Positions 53,472-61,920 of a DNA stretch of 64,000 nucleotides are shown in pieces; within the stretch, counting starts at the first letter, position 1, and every line of letters starts with the position of its first letter. The notes under the pieces are model-generated. The model was not told the origin of the DNA and did not search any database. It was given only the letters and a program-made list of their open reading frames with translations. Origin of the DNA: Paenibacillus aceris (GTDB lineage: Bacteria; Bacillota; Bacilli; Paenibacillales; NBRC-103111). The position numbers and the translations under genes are program-made. Location of the stretch: contig NZ_JAGGKV010000015.1 of NCBI RefSeq assembly GCF_017874035.1, positions 117,133-181,132 of the forward strand, written 5' to 3'.

Positions 53472-56084
53472 CTACAATATTTCGATAAACCCTTCTGTCC
53501 CATTCACACGAATTCGTTGCCCATCTTTTATCAGGTTGGTAGCATTTTCTACCCCGACAACTGCAGGCAAGCCATATTCGCGTGCGATAACTGCTCCATG
53601 GGTCATCAGTCCACCAACTTCGGTGACTAGTCCTTTAATGGATACAAACAATGGTGTCCAGCCAGGGTCAGTAAAGGAGGTTACTAAGATATCTCCTTCT
53701 TTTAGATCAGCATCTTCCATGTTTAAGATGACTCGTGCTCGACCCTCAATCACTCCTGAAGAAACAGGCAGACCTACAATAGCTTCGGCTGGGAGATTTT
53801 CTCGTTCGTACTTACCCGCAATGATTTCACCGTCAGAAGTAATTACACGTGGGGGCGTTAGTTTTTCGAAAAATTTGTAATCATCTTTTCGTTTGTTGAT
53901 GATCTGATAATCTAATTTATTGGTGCTAACGACATCGCGATATTCTTCAAAAGTGAGATAGTAAACATCTTCTTTTTCATGAATAACGCCCGCTTGTATG
54001 AGTTGTTCGGCTTCTTTCAATAAAGCTTGCTTATATACGAAGTAGCGATTAATCATCCCGTATTTTGGATATTCACGATAACCGATGAAATTCCGGATTA
54101 GGCTGATCACTCGTGCTGTCTCTTTGGCTTTTCGTTCACCATCCGGTAATTGTTTCAATCGATCTAATAACTCTTGTTCTTTATCTAAAGCTTCCTGTCG
54201 TCCTTGCTCAAATTTACGTTTGCCAGCATTAGGCTCAAAGTTTTTGATGTTACCAAGAATCATCGGGACAAGTGTAATTGGTTTTTCACTCCAACGAGTT
54301 TTAGTCACATCGATTTCTCCAGCGCACCGCATTCCGTATTTGTTAAGATAAGCATAGATAGCGTCATGGCTTTCCTGTCCACCATCTAACTTAACGAGTT
54401 CACTCAAAAAGTTATCATCTTTTACACGCTGTAAATAATCAATTACTTCTGGATAAGGACGAATTATATCCGCGACATCCAATAGAGCCAGACCCATTTC
54501 CGAAGTAATATTGTTAGGTACTGATTGAGAAAGCGTATCTGCTACGTTCTTTTCACCTAACCATTTGTTCATTTTTTCATTGATCCATGATGAAGCTTCC
54601 ATAGCAGTCATAAATACACGAGTACTTTGCGGGTTAAATAAAATCTTCTTTAATTGCTGGAAATCTTCTAGAATAAAATTAAATAAATCTGATCCTGATT
54701 TCGTTTGGATGGTTTGTTTTAACTCTTCTATTGATGTTTCACTACTCTTAATTAAATTAGAAACGATTGTCGGATCGTATTCGATTTGTGCTTGAAAATC
54801 CGAAGAAGATATCCCTTCATTGTTTTTACTGGAACTTGGTATTTTTTCACCATCATCTGGTAACGATTTTATAAAATCTCGCTCTATTATAGTCATGAGT
54901 GCGCCTTTTATGAGCGGATCGGATCCCATGGTATTTAATAAAGCTTCCCGGCCGATAGGTGTAGCAAGCCTAGGTGCAATATCAACAAACAACCTTCCAC
55001 CAGCTTTACGCATGGGTGCAGGAGTCGTTAACAGGTAAAAAGATAACCCTAATGGTTTTATGGGGTCAGTCATCATTTGTTGATGACCAACAGATAGATA
55101 GACGTGGTTTTCTTGATCGTTTGCTTCAGGGATGGGGAATAAAGTCGTGATTGGCCGGCTCTGGACAATATAAAACGTATCATCAACCAAACACCATTCA
55201 ATATCTTGTGGACAGCCAAAATAAGCTTCGATCTGTCTTCCGATACGTGCCAGTTGTACAATTTGTTGTTCAGTAAGTGTTTGGGTCTTTTGCTGATCAA
55301 GATCGATCTGCTTTGTTTCTGTTCCACCTTCTTTTCGGCCATAGATAGCCAGTTTTTTGGCTGCTATCCGCTTATTGACGATTTCCCCATCCTGTACTTT
55401 ATAACAATCGGCAGTTACCAAGCCAGAGACCAGCGCTTCTCCAAGTCCAAAACTGGCATCGATTGAAAGTAACTTTCGGTTGAATGTAATTGGATCTGCA
55501 GTAAACATAATCCCAGAAGCTTGTGGCAAAACCATCCTTTGAACAATAACGGATAAATATACCTGACTTTGGTCAAATCCATTTTTCATACGGTAGATTA
55601 CCGCGCGATCCGTAAACAGGGAAGCCCAACATTTGCTGATATGCTGCAAGATTGCTTCTTTACCGATGATATTTAAATAGGTGTCTTGTTGACCAGCAAA
55701 AGAGGCATGTGGTAAATCTTCAGCAGTCGCACTAGAACGCACCGCATAAGCATGTTCATCACCTAACTGGGAGAGATAGTGAGTAACTGCTTTCACAACA
55801 TCGGAAGGAATTTCTACTTCCATAATGATTTGCCGAATCTTCCTACTGATTTCACTAATTTGATCTCGATTTTCTACTTTTAGCATGGTTAGTCGATCCA
55901 ACAAAGCATGGTACATTTCGTTTTTTTCGATGGCTTTTTGATAACCCACAGTTGTAACACAAAATCCTTCTGGTACTTGTATGCCTTTGATTTTTGATAA
56001 TTCCCCTAAATTTAACCCTTTTCCGCCAACGAGCAAAAGCTGCGTTTTTTCCATTTCCTGAAAACCGAGAACCAAAGAACTCAT
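53472..56084 (-). CDS. Rifampin phosphotransferase / PEP synthase-like enzyme (copy 2)
   Basis: The 870-residue protein has the same three-part layout as copy 1: VGGKGLNLGELSKIKGIQVP and AVRSSATAEDLPHASFAGQQ in the ATP domain, a helical middle domain, and EVGGLMTHGAVIAREYGLPA in the phosphohistidine domain, with the His about residue 829. Its length is closest to rifampin phosphotransferases (~867). Sequence differs considerably from copy 1 (LVLGFQEMEKT at the start), so the two are not a recent duplication. It stands alone, with an unusual leader region. It could also act on another acceptor. Confidence 0.75.
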   Translation of the reverse strand: MSSLVLGFQEMEKTQLLLVGGKGLNLGELSKIKGIQVPEGFCVTTVGYQKAIEKNEMYHALLDRLTMLKVENRDQISEISRKIRQIIMEVEIPSDVVKAVTHYLSQLGDEHAYAVRSSATAEDLPHASFAGQQDTYLNIIGKEAILQHISKCWASLFTDRAVIYRMKNGFDQSQVYLSVIVQRMVLPQASGIMFTADPITFNRKLLSIDASFGLGEALVSGLVTADCYKVQDGEIVNKRIAAKKLAIYGRKEGGTETKQIDLDQQKTQTLTEQQIVQLARIGRQIEAYFGCPQDIEWCLVDDTFYIVQSRPITTLFPIPEANDQENHVYLSVGHQQMMTDPIKPLGLSFYLLTTPAPMRKAGGRLFVDIAPRLATPIGREALLNTMGSDPLIKGALMTIIERDFIKSLPDDGEKIPSSSKNNEGISSSDFQAQIEYDPTIVSNLIKSSETSIEELKQTIQTKSGSDLFNFILEDFQQLKKILFNPQSTRVFMTAMEASSWINEKMNKWLGEKNVADTLSQSVPNNITSEMGLALLDVADIIRPYPEVIDYLQRVKDDNFLSELVKLDGGQESHDAIYAYLNKYGMRCAGEIDVTKTRWSEKPITLVPMILGNIKNFEPNAGKRKFEQGRQEALDKEQELLDRLKQLPDGERKAKETARVISLIRNFIGYREYPKYGMINRYFVYKQALLKEAEQLIQAGVIHEKEDVYYLTFEEYRDVVSTNKLDYQIINKRKDDYKFFEKLTPPRVITSDGEIIAGKYERENLPAEAIVGLPVSSGVIEGRARVILNMEDADLKEGDILVTSFTDPGWTPLFVSIKGLVTEVGGLMTHGAVIAREYGLPAVVGVENATNLIKDGQRIRVNGTEGFIEIL

Positions 56085-56231
56085 TCAATATCTCCCCTAT
56101 CCATTAATTTGAGAAAACATTTGACAAGAGCTCACCGGCATGGTACAATTAAATTGTAAGATGAAATACATTTGTTCATGTGAAATAAAAAGCCGTAATG
56201 TGATTATATCACCATGACTGTTTATATGCAA
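56085..56231 (-). promoter_or_regulatory. Leader and promoter of the second rph-like gene
   Basis: On the minus strand -35 TTGCAT (56226-56231), a 17-bp spacer and -10 TATAAT (56203-56208) give a start near 56196 and a leader of about 110 nt. A dyad GTGAT-tat-ATCAC (56200-56212) covers the -10. A second, perfect palindrome TACAATT-a-AATTGTA (56144-56158) lies in the leader, and a plus-strand promoter overlaps it. AGGGGAGATATTGA precedes the ATG. Confidence 0.6.
56121..56149 (+). promoter_or_regulatory. Opposing sigma-A promoter in the rph leader
   Basis: TTGACA (56121-56126), a 17-bp spacer and TACAAT (56144-56149) match the consensus closely on the plus strand. It would start near 56156 and run toward the rph promoter. 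The -10 box is one arm of the palindrome at 56144-56158. Confidence 0.6.
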
Positions 56232-56269
56232 TATAGAAAAACCTGATAAAACTACACAGGTTCTTTTTT
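56156..56269 (+). ncRNA. Putative ~114-nt antisense or regulatory transcript
   Basis: The plus-strand promoter at 56121-56149 is followed, ~85 bp later, by a terminator AACCTG-N11-CAGGTT with CTTTTTTG (56240-56269). The predicted RNA crosses the -10 and -35 of rph copy 2 and is complementary to ~40 nt of its leader. A leaderless 18-codon frame begins with ATG at 56161 but has no ribosome site. This is inference from sequence alone. Confidence 0.35.
56240..56269. terminator. Terminator upstream of the rph promoter, both strands
   Basis: AACCTG (56240-56245), 11 nt, CAGGTT (56257-56262). Plus-strand TTTTTT follows; on the minus strand TTTTTC follows, so it may also shield rph from readthrough of tetR. 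Confidence 0.65.
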
Positions 56270-56361
56270 GATTTTATTAAACAATTCTACACAACGATCT
56301 CCGTCACTCCATAATCCCTTGGAAGTTTACATTGAGATATTATGCCCCACCCATAAATAAA

Positions 56362-56409
56362 GAAGCCGCCCTCAAAGGATGTTATCGAACTTCCTTTGAA
56401 GGCGGCTTC
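56362..56409 (-). terminator. Terminator of the tetR gene
   Basis: GAAGCCGCCcTCAAAGGA pairs with TCCTTTGAaGGCGGCTTC, 18-bp arms with one mismatch. The minus strand continues TTTATTTATG. It lies 12 bp past the stop at 56421. Confidence 0.75.
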
Positions 56410-56420
56410 TGTTCATCTAG

Positions 56421-57008
56421 CTACGTTACATCTTTAGTTACAGCATTCCAACACGAACGGATTGCGCCGCTGATGCTCTCACTGCTTAACTCGAAGATTC
56501 CGTGCAGATGGGCCTTCAACATGTAAACAAATGTGCCGTAATGCATCTGTACCATCATTTTTGGATTCATCGGAATAAACAGCTTCTCCTGAATAGCTTC
56601 TTGATATAACTCGTTCATTGGCCCACACCATCCGCCGGTATAGACTTCTTGCTTTACCTCTTCATAAATGTAAGGTGAGAACGAATACTGCTCAATAAAT
56701 TGAAAGCCTTGAGGATATTGTTTCCCCAATTCGATAACCCGATTCCAACCGAATTCAAACTTTTCACGAATCGTTGTGCCCTTCAGCAAGCCTTCTCTCA
56801 CATACTCTCCGTTAAACGTTACAATGGCTTTGTACAATTCGTTAACGATATCTTCTTTGCTTTTGAAATAATGATAAATGTTCCCGGTCGATACACCAGA
56901 CTCCTTGGCGATAAGCGACATTGAGGTAGCCTGTAATTCCTTTCGGATGATGATATTAAGTGTTGTTTCAAGGACGGCTTGCTGCACCTTGTTATATTTC
57001 TCAAACAT
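56421..57008 (-). CDS. TetR-family regulator
   Basis: The 195-residue protein has the TetR helix-turn-helix (~15-50, SLIAKESGVSTGNIYHYFKS) and a C-terminal ligand domain of ~130 residues. A 21-bp box upstream of its gene recurs almost unchanged upstream of the SDR gene at 57131, so it likely represses both. The two genes are transcribed in the same direction but have separate promoters. Confidence 0.9.
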   Translation of the reverse strand: MFEKYNKVQQAVLETTLNIIIRKELQATSMSLIAKESGVSTGNIYHYFKSKEDIVNELYKAIVTFNGEYVREGLLKGTTIREKFEFGWNRVIELGKQYPQGFQFIEQYSFSPYIYEEVKQEVYTGGWCGPMNELYQEAIQEKLFIPMNPKMMVQMHYGTFVYMLKAHLHGIFELSSESISGAIRSCWNAVTKDVT

Positions 57009-57031
57009 TTGGTTTTCCCGCTCCCACCATA

Positions 57032-57052
57032 AGATCGAATGATCATTCTAAT
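57032..57052 (-). promoter_or_regulatory. TetR operator upstream of tetR
   Basis: The box AGATCGAA-TGATCATTCTAAT-type (57032-57052) contains the perfect palindrome GAATGATCATTC at 57037-57048. It is 24 bp from the tetR ATG. Nineteen of 21 bases match the box at 58009-58029. Confidence 0.7.
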
Positions 57053-57130
57053 CTAACATACACCCCATATAATCCATAGTCAAGATTGTCATATCGACCC
57101 TGCGTTATGACGAAGCGTTTCATAATGTTC

Positions 57131-57952
57131 TTACATATAATTTTTAGCTATCGTCTCCAAATATTGTTCAATCGGTACAGAATTTCTAAGCGTCATCAGA
57201 TCATTGCCCGCTTTTCCGATGACAGTGCGAAATTTATTGCTCTCTCCAGTCGCCAATGCGACTATGGCATTTACAATAATCTGAGGATCATCCAATGTAG
57301 AGCCGGATTCCGCATGATTCATTAAATCCTGCACTTTCGTCATCAGGTCATCGTAATCCTGTATGTTTTCATCTCGGTTCCAAGTAATACTGTTCTTGAA
57401 ATTATTTCCTGTAGAACCTCCCTGCTCGATCAATCTAAGCTCGATATTCAACGGCTTCAGTTCGTAATAAAGACCTTCCGTTAGTCCTTCCAAAGCAAAT
57501 TTAGACATATTATAGAGAGATCCGAGCGGCACCGCGGTCGTGATTCCCATGAAAGAGCTGATATTGATGAACATGCCTCCGCCATTTGCTCTAAAATGAG
57601 GAACAAATTGACGGATAACATTGATCGGTCCTCGCGTATTAACCGCGAATTGCCAGTCGATCGCTTCCTCTTGGGCTAATTCCAGCGGACCGTAAGTCCC
57701 CATACCGGCATTATTGATAACAACATCGATCTTACCGAATGTGGCTATGGCCTGATCTACCGATGATTGAACTTCACGCACATTGGTGACGTCCAGTTTG
57801 AAAATTTTAATATTATCGTAAGCTATAAGCTCCGTTTCTTTGTCGGGTGTACGCATAGTTGCAGCTACGTTCCAGCCCATTTCAGCAAACCGAATTGCCG
57901 TAAGTTTTCCCAAGCCTGAACTGGTTCCTGTAATAAAAACTGTTTTACTCAT
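57131..57952 (-). CDS. Short-chain dehydrogenase/reductase
   Basis: ATG 57952 (GGAGG 8 bp upstream) gives 273 residues. MSKTVFITGTSSGLGKLTAI has the classical TGxxxGxG cofactor loop, NNAGMGTYG follows, ISSFMGIT supplies the catalytic Ser, and YNMSK is the YxxxK pair. It is a cytosolic oxidoreductase, NADP(H)-dependent by family, with unknown substrate. It appears controlled by the TetR regulator downstream, through a shared operator. Confidence 0.9.
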   Translation of the reverse strand: MSKTVFITGTSSGLGKLTAIRFAEMGWNVAATMRTPDKETELIAYDNIKIFKLDVTNVREVQSSVDQAIATFGKIDVVINNAGMGTYGPLELAQEEAIDWQFAVNTRGPINVIRQFVPHFRANGGGMFINISSFMGITTAVPLGSLYNMSKFALEGLTEGLYYELKPLNIELRLIEQGGSTGNNFKNSITWNRDENIQDYDDLMTKVQDLMNHAESGSTLDDPQIIVNAIVALATGESNKFRTVIGKAGNDLMTLRNSVPIEQYLETIAKNYM

Positions 57953-57976
57953 GTTGAATACCTCCAAGTTATAAAT

Positions 57977-58029
57977 TGAACGTTCACTCTATAACAATTA
58001 TACGTATTAGATCGAAAGTTCATTCTAAT
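57977..58029 (-). promoter_or_regulatory. TetR operators upstream of the SDR gene
   Basis: The 21-bp box at 58009-58029 (GATCGAAAGTTCATTCTAA core) matches the tetR box at 19 of 21 positions. Nearer the start, TGAACGTTCA (57977-57986) is a perfect 10-bp palindrome that may be a second, related site. Confidence 0.65.
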
Positions 58030-58176
58030 TATGATGCAGGTTTCGTAATCTGTCAAATACAAACTCTTTAGCGGAATATTAATTTCTACCATCACGCTGA
58101 AAACCTGATGAAAATCAAGCGTTTTGTAGCAATATAAATTGATGACGTAATTGCGTTATCCAGCCCATTAACATAA

Positions 58177-58198
58177 AAAGCTGCACCAGGCAGCCTTT
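58177..58198 (-). terminator. Terminator of the two-component operon
   Basis: On the minus strand AAAGGCTGC-ctggt-GCAGCTTTT is the hairpin with T run, 55 bp past the stop of the response regulator. Confidence 0.65.
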
Positions 58199-58252
58199 GA
58201 TACCAAAAAATATATTGTACATTCATAATTTGTTCTTATCCTCTTAGTGGTA

Positions 58253-58906
58253 TTACGATTCGAGGTCAGCTGCTTCATGAAAATTCCTCAACACTTTTTT
58301 GGCTTCGTGACGGTCTTGAACTTGAAGCTTATTTAATATATTCGTGACATGGTTGGCGACCGTTTTGGTGCTCAATGACAGACGGGATGCTATTTGTCCA
58401 TTCGAGTATCCGTCCGCGATCAGCTCAAGCACCTCCGTCTCACGGCCCGTCAGTTCGGAGAGCGCCGGATTTAGCGGCTGTGACTGTTTCGGCATCGTAA
58501 AATAATGCATCATGCGTGCTGCAATATCGGAGCTGAATACAGCTCCACCACCACCAACCATTCGAATGGACTGCAGCAGCTCCATTTCCCCGGCATCTTT
58601 AAGTACATAACCTCGTGCACCCATTTGCATGGCCATAAAAACGGACTTATCGTCTTTTAGCATTGTTACGATGAGTATTTTTTGTTCTGGCTGCTTTTCC
58701 CTGATCATTCTTGTCGCTTCGATACCGTTAATGCCCGGCATCCGAATGTCCATGACGATGACATCAGGCAGCAGTGACAAGGCTAATTGCACCGCTTCTT
58801 CCCCGTTTGAGGCTTCCCCTACTACCTGCAAATCTTCTGTAGTTCCAATTAAGTTGCGCACCCCTCCGCGAAATAGCGGATGATCGTCTGCTAGCAAAAT
58901 TCTCAC
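58253..58906 (-). CDS. LuxR-type response regulator (NarL/LiaR-like)
   Basis: The 217-residue protein has a receiver domain (MRILLADDHPLFRGGVRNLI, with acidic D7/D8, and phospho-acceptor D53 in DVIVMDIRMPGINGIEATR) and a C-terminal LuxR HTH (~150-210, LTGRETEVLELIADGYSNGQ, IASRLSLSTKTVANHVTNIL). It overlaps the histidine kinase by 4 bp, so the two are translationally coupled. The divergent membrane protein gene at 61246 is the likely target. Confidence 0.9.
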   Translation of the reverse strand: MRILLADDHPLFRGGVRNLIGTTEDLQVVGEASNGEEAVQLALSLLPDVIVMDIRMPGINGIEATRMIREKQPEQKILIVTMLKDDKSVFMAMQMGARGYVLKDAGEMELLQSIRMVGGGGAVFSSDIAARMMHYFTMPKQSQPLNPALSELTGRETEVLELIADGYSNGQIASRLSLSTKTVANHVTNILNKLQVQDRHEAKKVLRNFHEAADLES

Positions 58907-61044
58907 TTTAATTCCTCCCCACGTATTAGCGGCAGCAGTGCCATTACACGCGTACCGCCAGTTTCCAGTCTTTCAATTATGCATTGACCGCCAAGCTCTA
59001 CCGCTCTCTCGCGAATTGAGGTCAATCCGATTCCCCCATTTCCTGTTGTCTTCATAGGAACAGGAATGCCTTTCCCGTTATCGATGACTTCCACTTGCAG
59101 CTCTTGTGCCGGCGTCAATCGTATATGAACATCACAAGCCGTTGCCTCAGCATGCCTGATGACATTAACTAATGACTCTGTTACGATGCGATACACCGCT
59201 ACCTCCACCGCTGCTGGTAAAGCCGGAAGCGCCTCCAATACGTGTAATTTCACACATATCGGGTCACTATTCATTTGACCGGACGTCTTCAATAACTCGT
59301 CAATGCGTGCCTCAATAGAGCCCAACAAACCGAACTCGTCCAGCGTCGGCGGGCGCAAATCGTGTACCATTGTGCGAATTTCGTTTACGGTCGTTCGGAT
59401 GACCAGCCTCAGCTCTCCCAGTAGCTCAATCGCCGTATCTGGACTTTTTCGAATATATTGTTCCGCAGCCGCTACGTTAAACGCGAGCGACATCAGACGC
59501 GGCGCAAGATCATCGTGAAGATTTCTTCGGATTTGCCTTCTCTCTTCCTCACGGGCAAGCACCAACCGTTCACGCGATTCCTGTAAATCTTTGGCCAGCA
59601 GTTTCATACCGGTAGTCATATTTATATTTTTTGCGATGGGCACAGCCTGACGAAGCAAAATATCCAGCAGCTTGTTGTCTTCTGTGCTGAATGCTCCGCC
59701 TTGCGAACGACTCGACAGCCAAAGCGTTCCAAGCTCTTCACCACTGTGAATAAGTGGATAGACATGCATATCATATTTTTTTTCACCGACGGATACCGCC
59801 ACCGTCTCCTGCCCGTTCATTCCGATCGAGATACCGACATGTGGAAGACGAAGAGCGTCTTGTATCGTTCGGGCAACGACACTTAGCACTCGATCAGGGG
59901 TCATCGGTTTTATTAGGCTGTCCCCCAACTCGACCAACACGGCAAACGGGTCATCGTGCCTGCCTTTCATCAACCGATTCACGATACGCTGAAGCCACTG
60001 CTTAAGTGGTGCGAAGAGAATAGCGACGATGGAGGTTGCGATAAGGGAGATGATATAGTTTTTCTCCGTCCGGAACACGCTGCTTAGATATAGTACCGAT
60101 GCCGAGTAGACGATTACGATGGCAAGTGACAACACACCGTAGACAATTGTTCGGTTGACGAGTGGATCGATATCCCATAAGCGGTGACGAAGGATGGCAA
60201 ATGCAAGCGTCAAAGGAATAATGGAAACAAATACATGTAAAGCGACGTTTAAATAGATGTAGGAGACCGGGCTGAACGCTGCATCCGAAACAAAAAAGGC
60301 ACCGATTCCGAAAAAACCGAGAAACGAAATGGTAACGCCGTAGACGACCCATTTCGTCTGCTGTCGCTGTTCGGTATTGGACAACTTCCTATACCGATAA
60401 ATTTGCGAATAAATCATACTGCCGATGGCAGTCAAATAGTACAAGATCCTCGCTGTTGCGGACCATTGCTGTAAATCGATTCCGGTTTCCGGGAATAGAA
60501 AGCTGGCAATCTGAACCAAGCTAAACGGGATCCAAACGTAGAGTGTCCAGAAAGGTGCTAACTTTCCGCTAGGAAACAATAAGAAAAACAAAAATAACGT
60601 CATCCATCCGATCGTGCTGATTCCATCCGGCCACCTCTGCAGCGCCTTACTTCCTTCCGAAGCGATATAGACGAGCGAGGGAAACGTAGTACCATACGCA
60701 ACGAGCGCGAGCACGGCAAGCTTCCCCATCCACTCCCGCCCGCTCTTCCAGAGTATGATACCGGCACCTGTATAGAAGAGGAAGGCAAGCCCACAGTCAA
60801 TCGCGACTAAAACCACCGCATACGAATCGATTGTTAAATTGTGCTGGTTCAGCACTTCAATCGTGGTCGGCGGAGCTGGAGCCAATGAACCACATGCTTG
60901 CAGTATGCAATAATTGCGTAGCTTTTCATAATAGCCCGAAATGCTGCTAATGAAAAAAACAACGAAAATGGCGCTAATTGCAACCATAAGCGCCTTCAAT
61001 AGCCACTCCGTTTGACTGCTAAGTATCCTGCTTAACGGCCTCAT
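58903..61044 (-). CDS. Sensor histidine kinase, HisKA_3 type with membrane and GAF-like domains
   Basis: The 713-residue protein has an N-terminal membrane part of about nine helices (~15-350), a region like GAF (~365-470), a DHp domain of the HisKA_3 type, EERRQIRRNLHDDLAPRLMS with phospho-acceptor H510, and a C-terminal HATPase (VIDNGKGIPVPMKTTGNGGI, GLTSIRERAVELGG). An extracellular loop has CILQACGSLAPAPPTT, whose two Cys could form a bond. The architecture is related to LiaS/DesK-class kinases but with more helices. The stimulus is unknown. Confidence 0.9.
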   Translation of the reverse strand: MRPLSRILSSQTEWLLKALMVAISAIFVVFFISSISGYYEKLRNYCILQACGSLAPAPPTTIEVLNQHNLTIDSYAVVLVAIDCGLAFLFYTGAGIILWKSGREWMGKLAVLALVAYGTTFPSLVYIASEGSKALQRWPDGISTIGWMTLFLFFLLFPSGKLAPFWTLYVWIPFSLVQIASFLFPETGIDLQQWSATARILYYLTAIGSMIYSQIYRYRKLSNTEQRQQTKWVVYGVTISFLGFFGIGAFFVSDAAFSPVSYIYLNVALHVFVSIIPLTLAFAILRHRLWDIDPLVNRTIVYGVLSLAIVIVYSASVLYLSSVFRTEKNYIISLIATSIVAILFAPLKQWLQRIVNRLMKGRHDDPFAVLVELGDSLIKPMTPDRVLSVVARTIQDALRLPHVGISIGMNGQETVAVSVGEKKYDMHVYPLIHSGEELGTLWLSSRSQGGAFSTEDNKLLDILLRQAVPIAKNINMTTGMKLLAKDLQESRERLVLAREEERRQIRRNLHDDLAPRLMSLAFNVAAAEQYIRKSPDTAIELLGELRLVIRTTVNEIRTMVHDLRPPTLDEFGLLGSIEARIDELLKTSGQMNSDPICVKLHVLEALPALPAAVEVAVYRIVTESLVNVIRHAEATACDVHIRLTPAQELQVEVIDNGKGIPVPMKTTGNGGIGLTSIRERAVELGGQCIIERLETGGTRVMALLPLIRGEELK

Positions 61045-61245
61045 ATTTCCTCCTAATCTGCCAAGGATCGTATATCGAAATTATAAACCCTGACCCATAA
61101 TCTGTATATGACTTGCGGACTACTTCCCGGATCTACCCATAAATATTCCTGTCTTCGCTAGGTAGGAGATACTCTCGATGACGGGAACGATCATTTGGTA
61201 CAATTCGTTACAAGGAAGTCAATAAACAGTTGGAGGTTGGTCAAA

Positions 61246-61806
61246 ATGACAATAGAAAAAGTAGTGAAATTGCTCGGATTTATCTGTTTCTTAGCAGGCA
61301 TCGTACGAATCGGAATGACCCCGTCGTCGCTCATTTGGGGAGACGACAGCATGCCGGAAGTAATCTGCGGGTTTATCGCTTGTATCCTCATGGCCGTAAG
61401 TTCTATTGCGCTGTATATGGCACAGTCTAAGGAGACCGGCGTATTGGGATTTATTTCTACGCTGCTTATCATGATTGGCAATTTGCTTGTCGCATCTAAC
61501 TTTTACGGTTTGTTCGCATACGGCGAATATGCTAAAAAAGGGCAGTTGTTCGTTGATCTTACCGGAGCTGTCTCCGGTATAGGGATGCTGCTCGGAACTA
61601 TCATTCTTATGATTGTTACTTTCAGAGCTAAAGTATTTCCTCGTTGGACGATTATCCTTTTTATCCTCATGCTCGTATCGTTCGGAATGCCAGGGCTTGA
61701 GAAATGGTTCGCCTTCTTCTGGGGCTTAGTGTATGTAGCGATGGGTTTTATGGTATGGACAGGAAATTTTTATCCGAAGGTCAAGACAAATGAACTAACT
61801 GCTTAA
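61246..61806 (+). CDS. Hypothetical membrane protein divergent from the two-component system
   Basis: ATG 61246, 9 bp after GGAGG, gives 186 residues with about six membrane helices (MTIEKVVKLLGFICFLAGIV, IICGFIACILMAVSSIALYM-like, GFISTLLIMIGNLLVASNFY, GMLLGTIILMIVTFRA, TIILFILMLVSFGMPGLEKW). I do not recognise a family. The divergent, close position (201 bp from the kinase start) suggests it is regulated by the two-component pair. Confidence 0.7.
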   Translation: MTIEKVVKLLGFICFLAGIVRIGMTPSSLIWGDDSMPEVICGFIACILMAVSSIALYMAQSKETGVLGFISTLLIMIGNLLVASNFYGLFAYGEYAKKGQLFVDLTGAVSGIGMLLGTIILMIVTFRAKVFPRWTIILFILMLVSFGMPGLEKWFAFFWGLVYVAMGFMVWTGNFYPKVKTNELTA

Positions 61807-61818
61807 TTACAAGCTAGG

Positions 61819-61847
61819 AACTCCGACCGTGTGGTCAGAGTTTTTTT
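61819..61847 (+). terminator. Terminator of the divergent membrane protein gene
   Basis: AACTCcGACC-gtgt-GGTCAGAGTT is followed by TTTTT. One stem mismatch. Confidence 0.8.
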
Positions 61848-61877
61848 GCTTTTGACTAGTGGAATGTAAGGCTCAAC

Positions 61878-61902
61878 AAAAAAGCCGCAATAAATTGCGG
61901 CT
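61878..61902 (-). terminator. Terminator of the Gly-His/Pro-Tyr repeat protein gene
   Basis: AGCCGCAAT-aa-ATTGCGGCT is followed on the minus strand by TTTTTTG. It is 19 bp past the stop at 61921. Confidence 0.85.
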
Positions 61903-61920
61903 CTTGTCATGTTTTTGAAC

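Larger units (their letters stand above)
57953..58252. other. 300-bp intergenic region with SDR promoter side and RR terminator
   Basis: This holds the SDR upstream box (57977-58029), and the response-regulator terminator (58177-58198). I see no gene. Confidence 0.5.
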
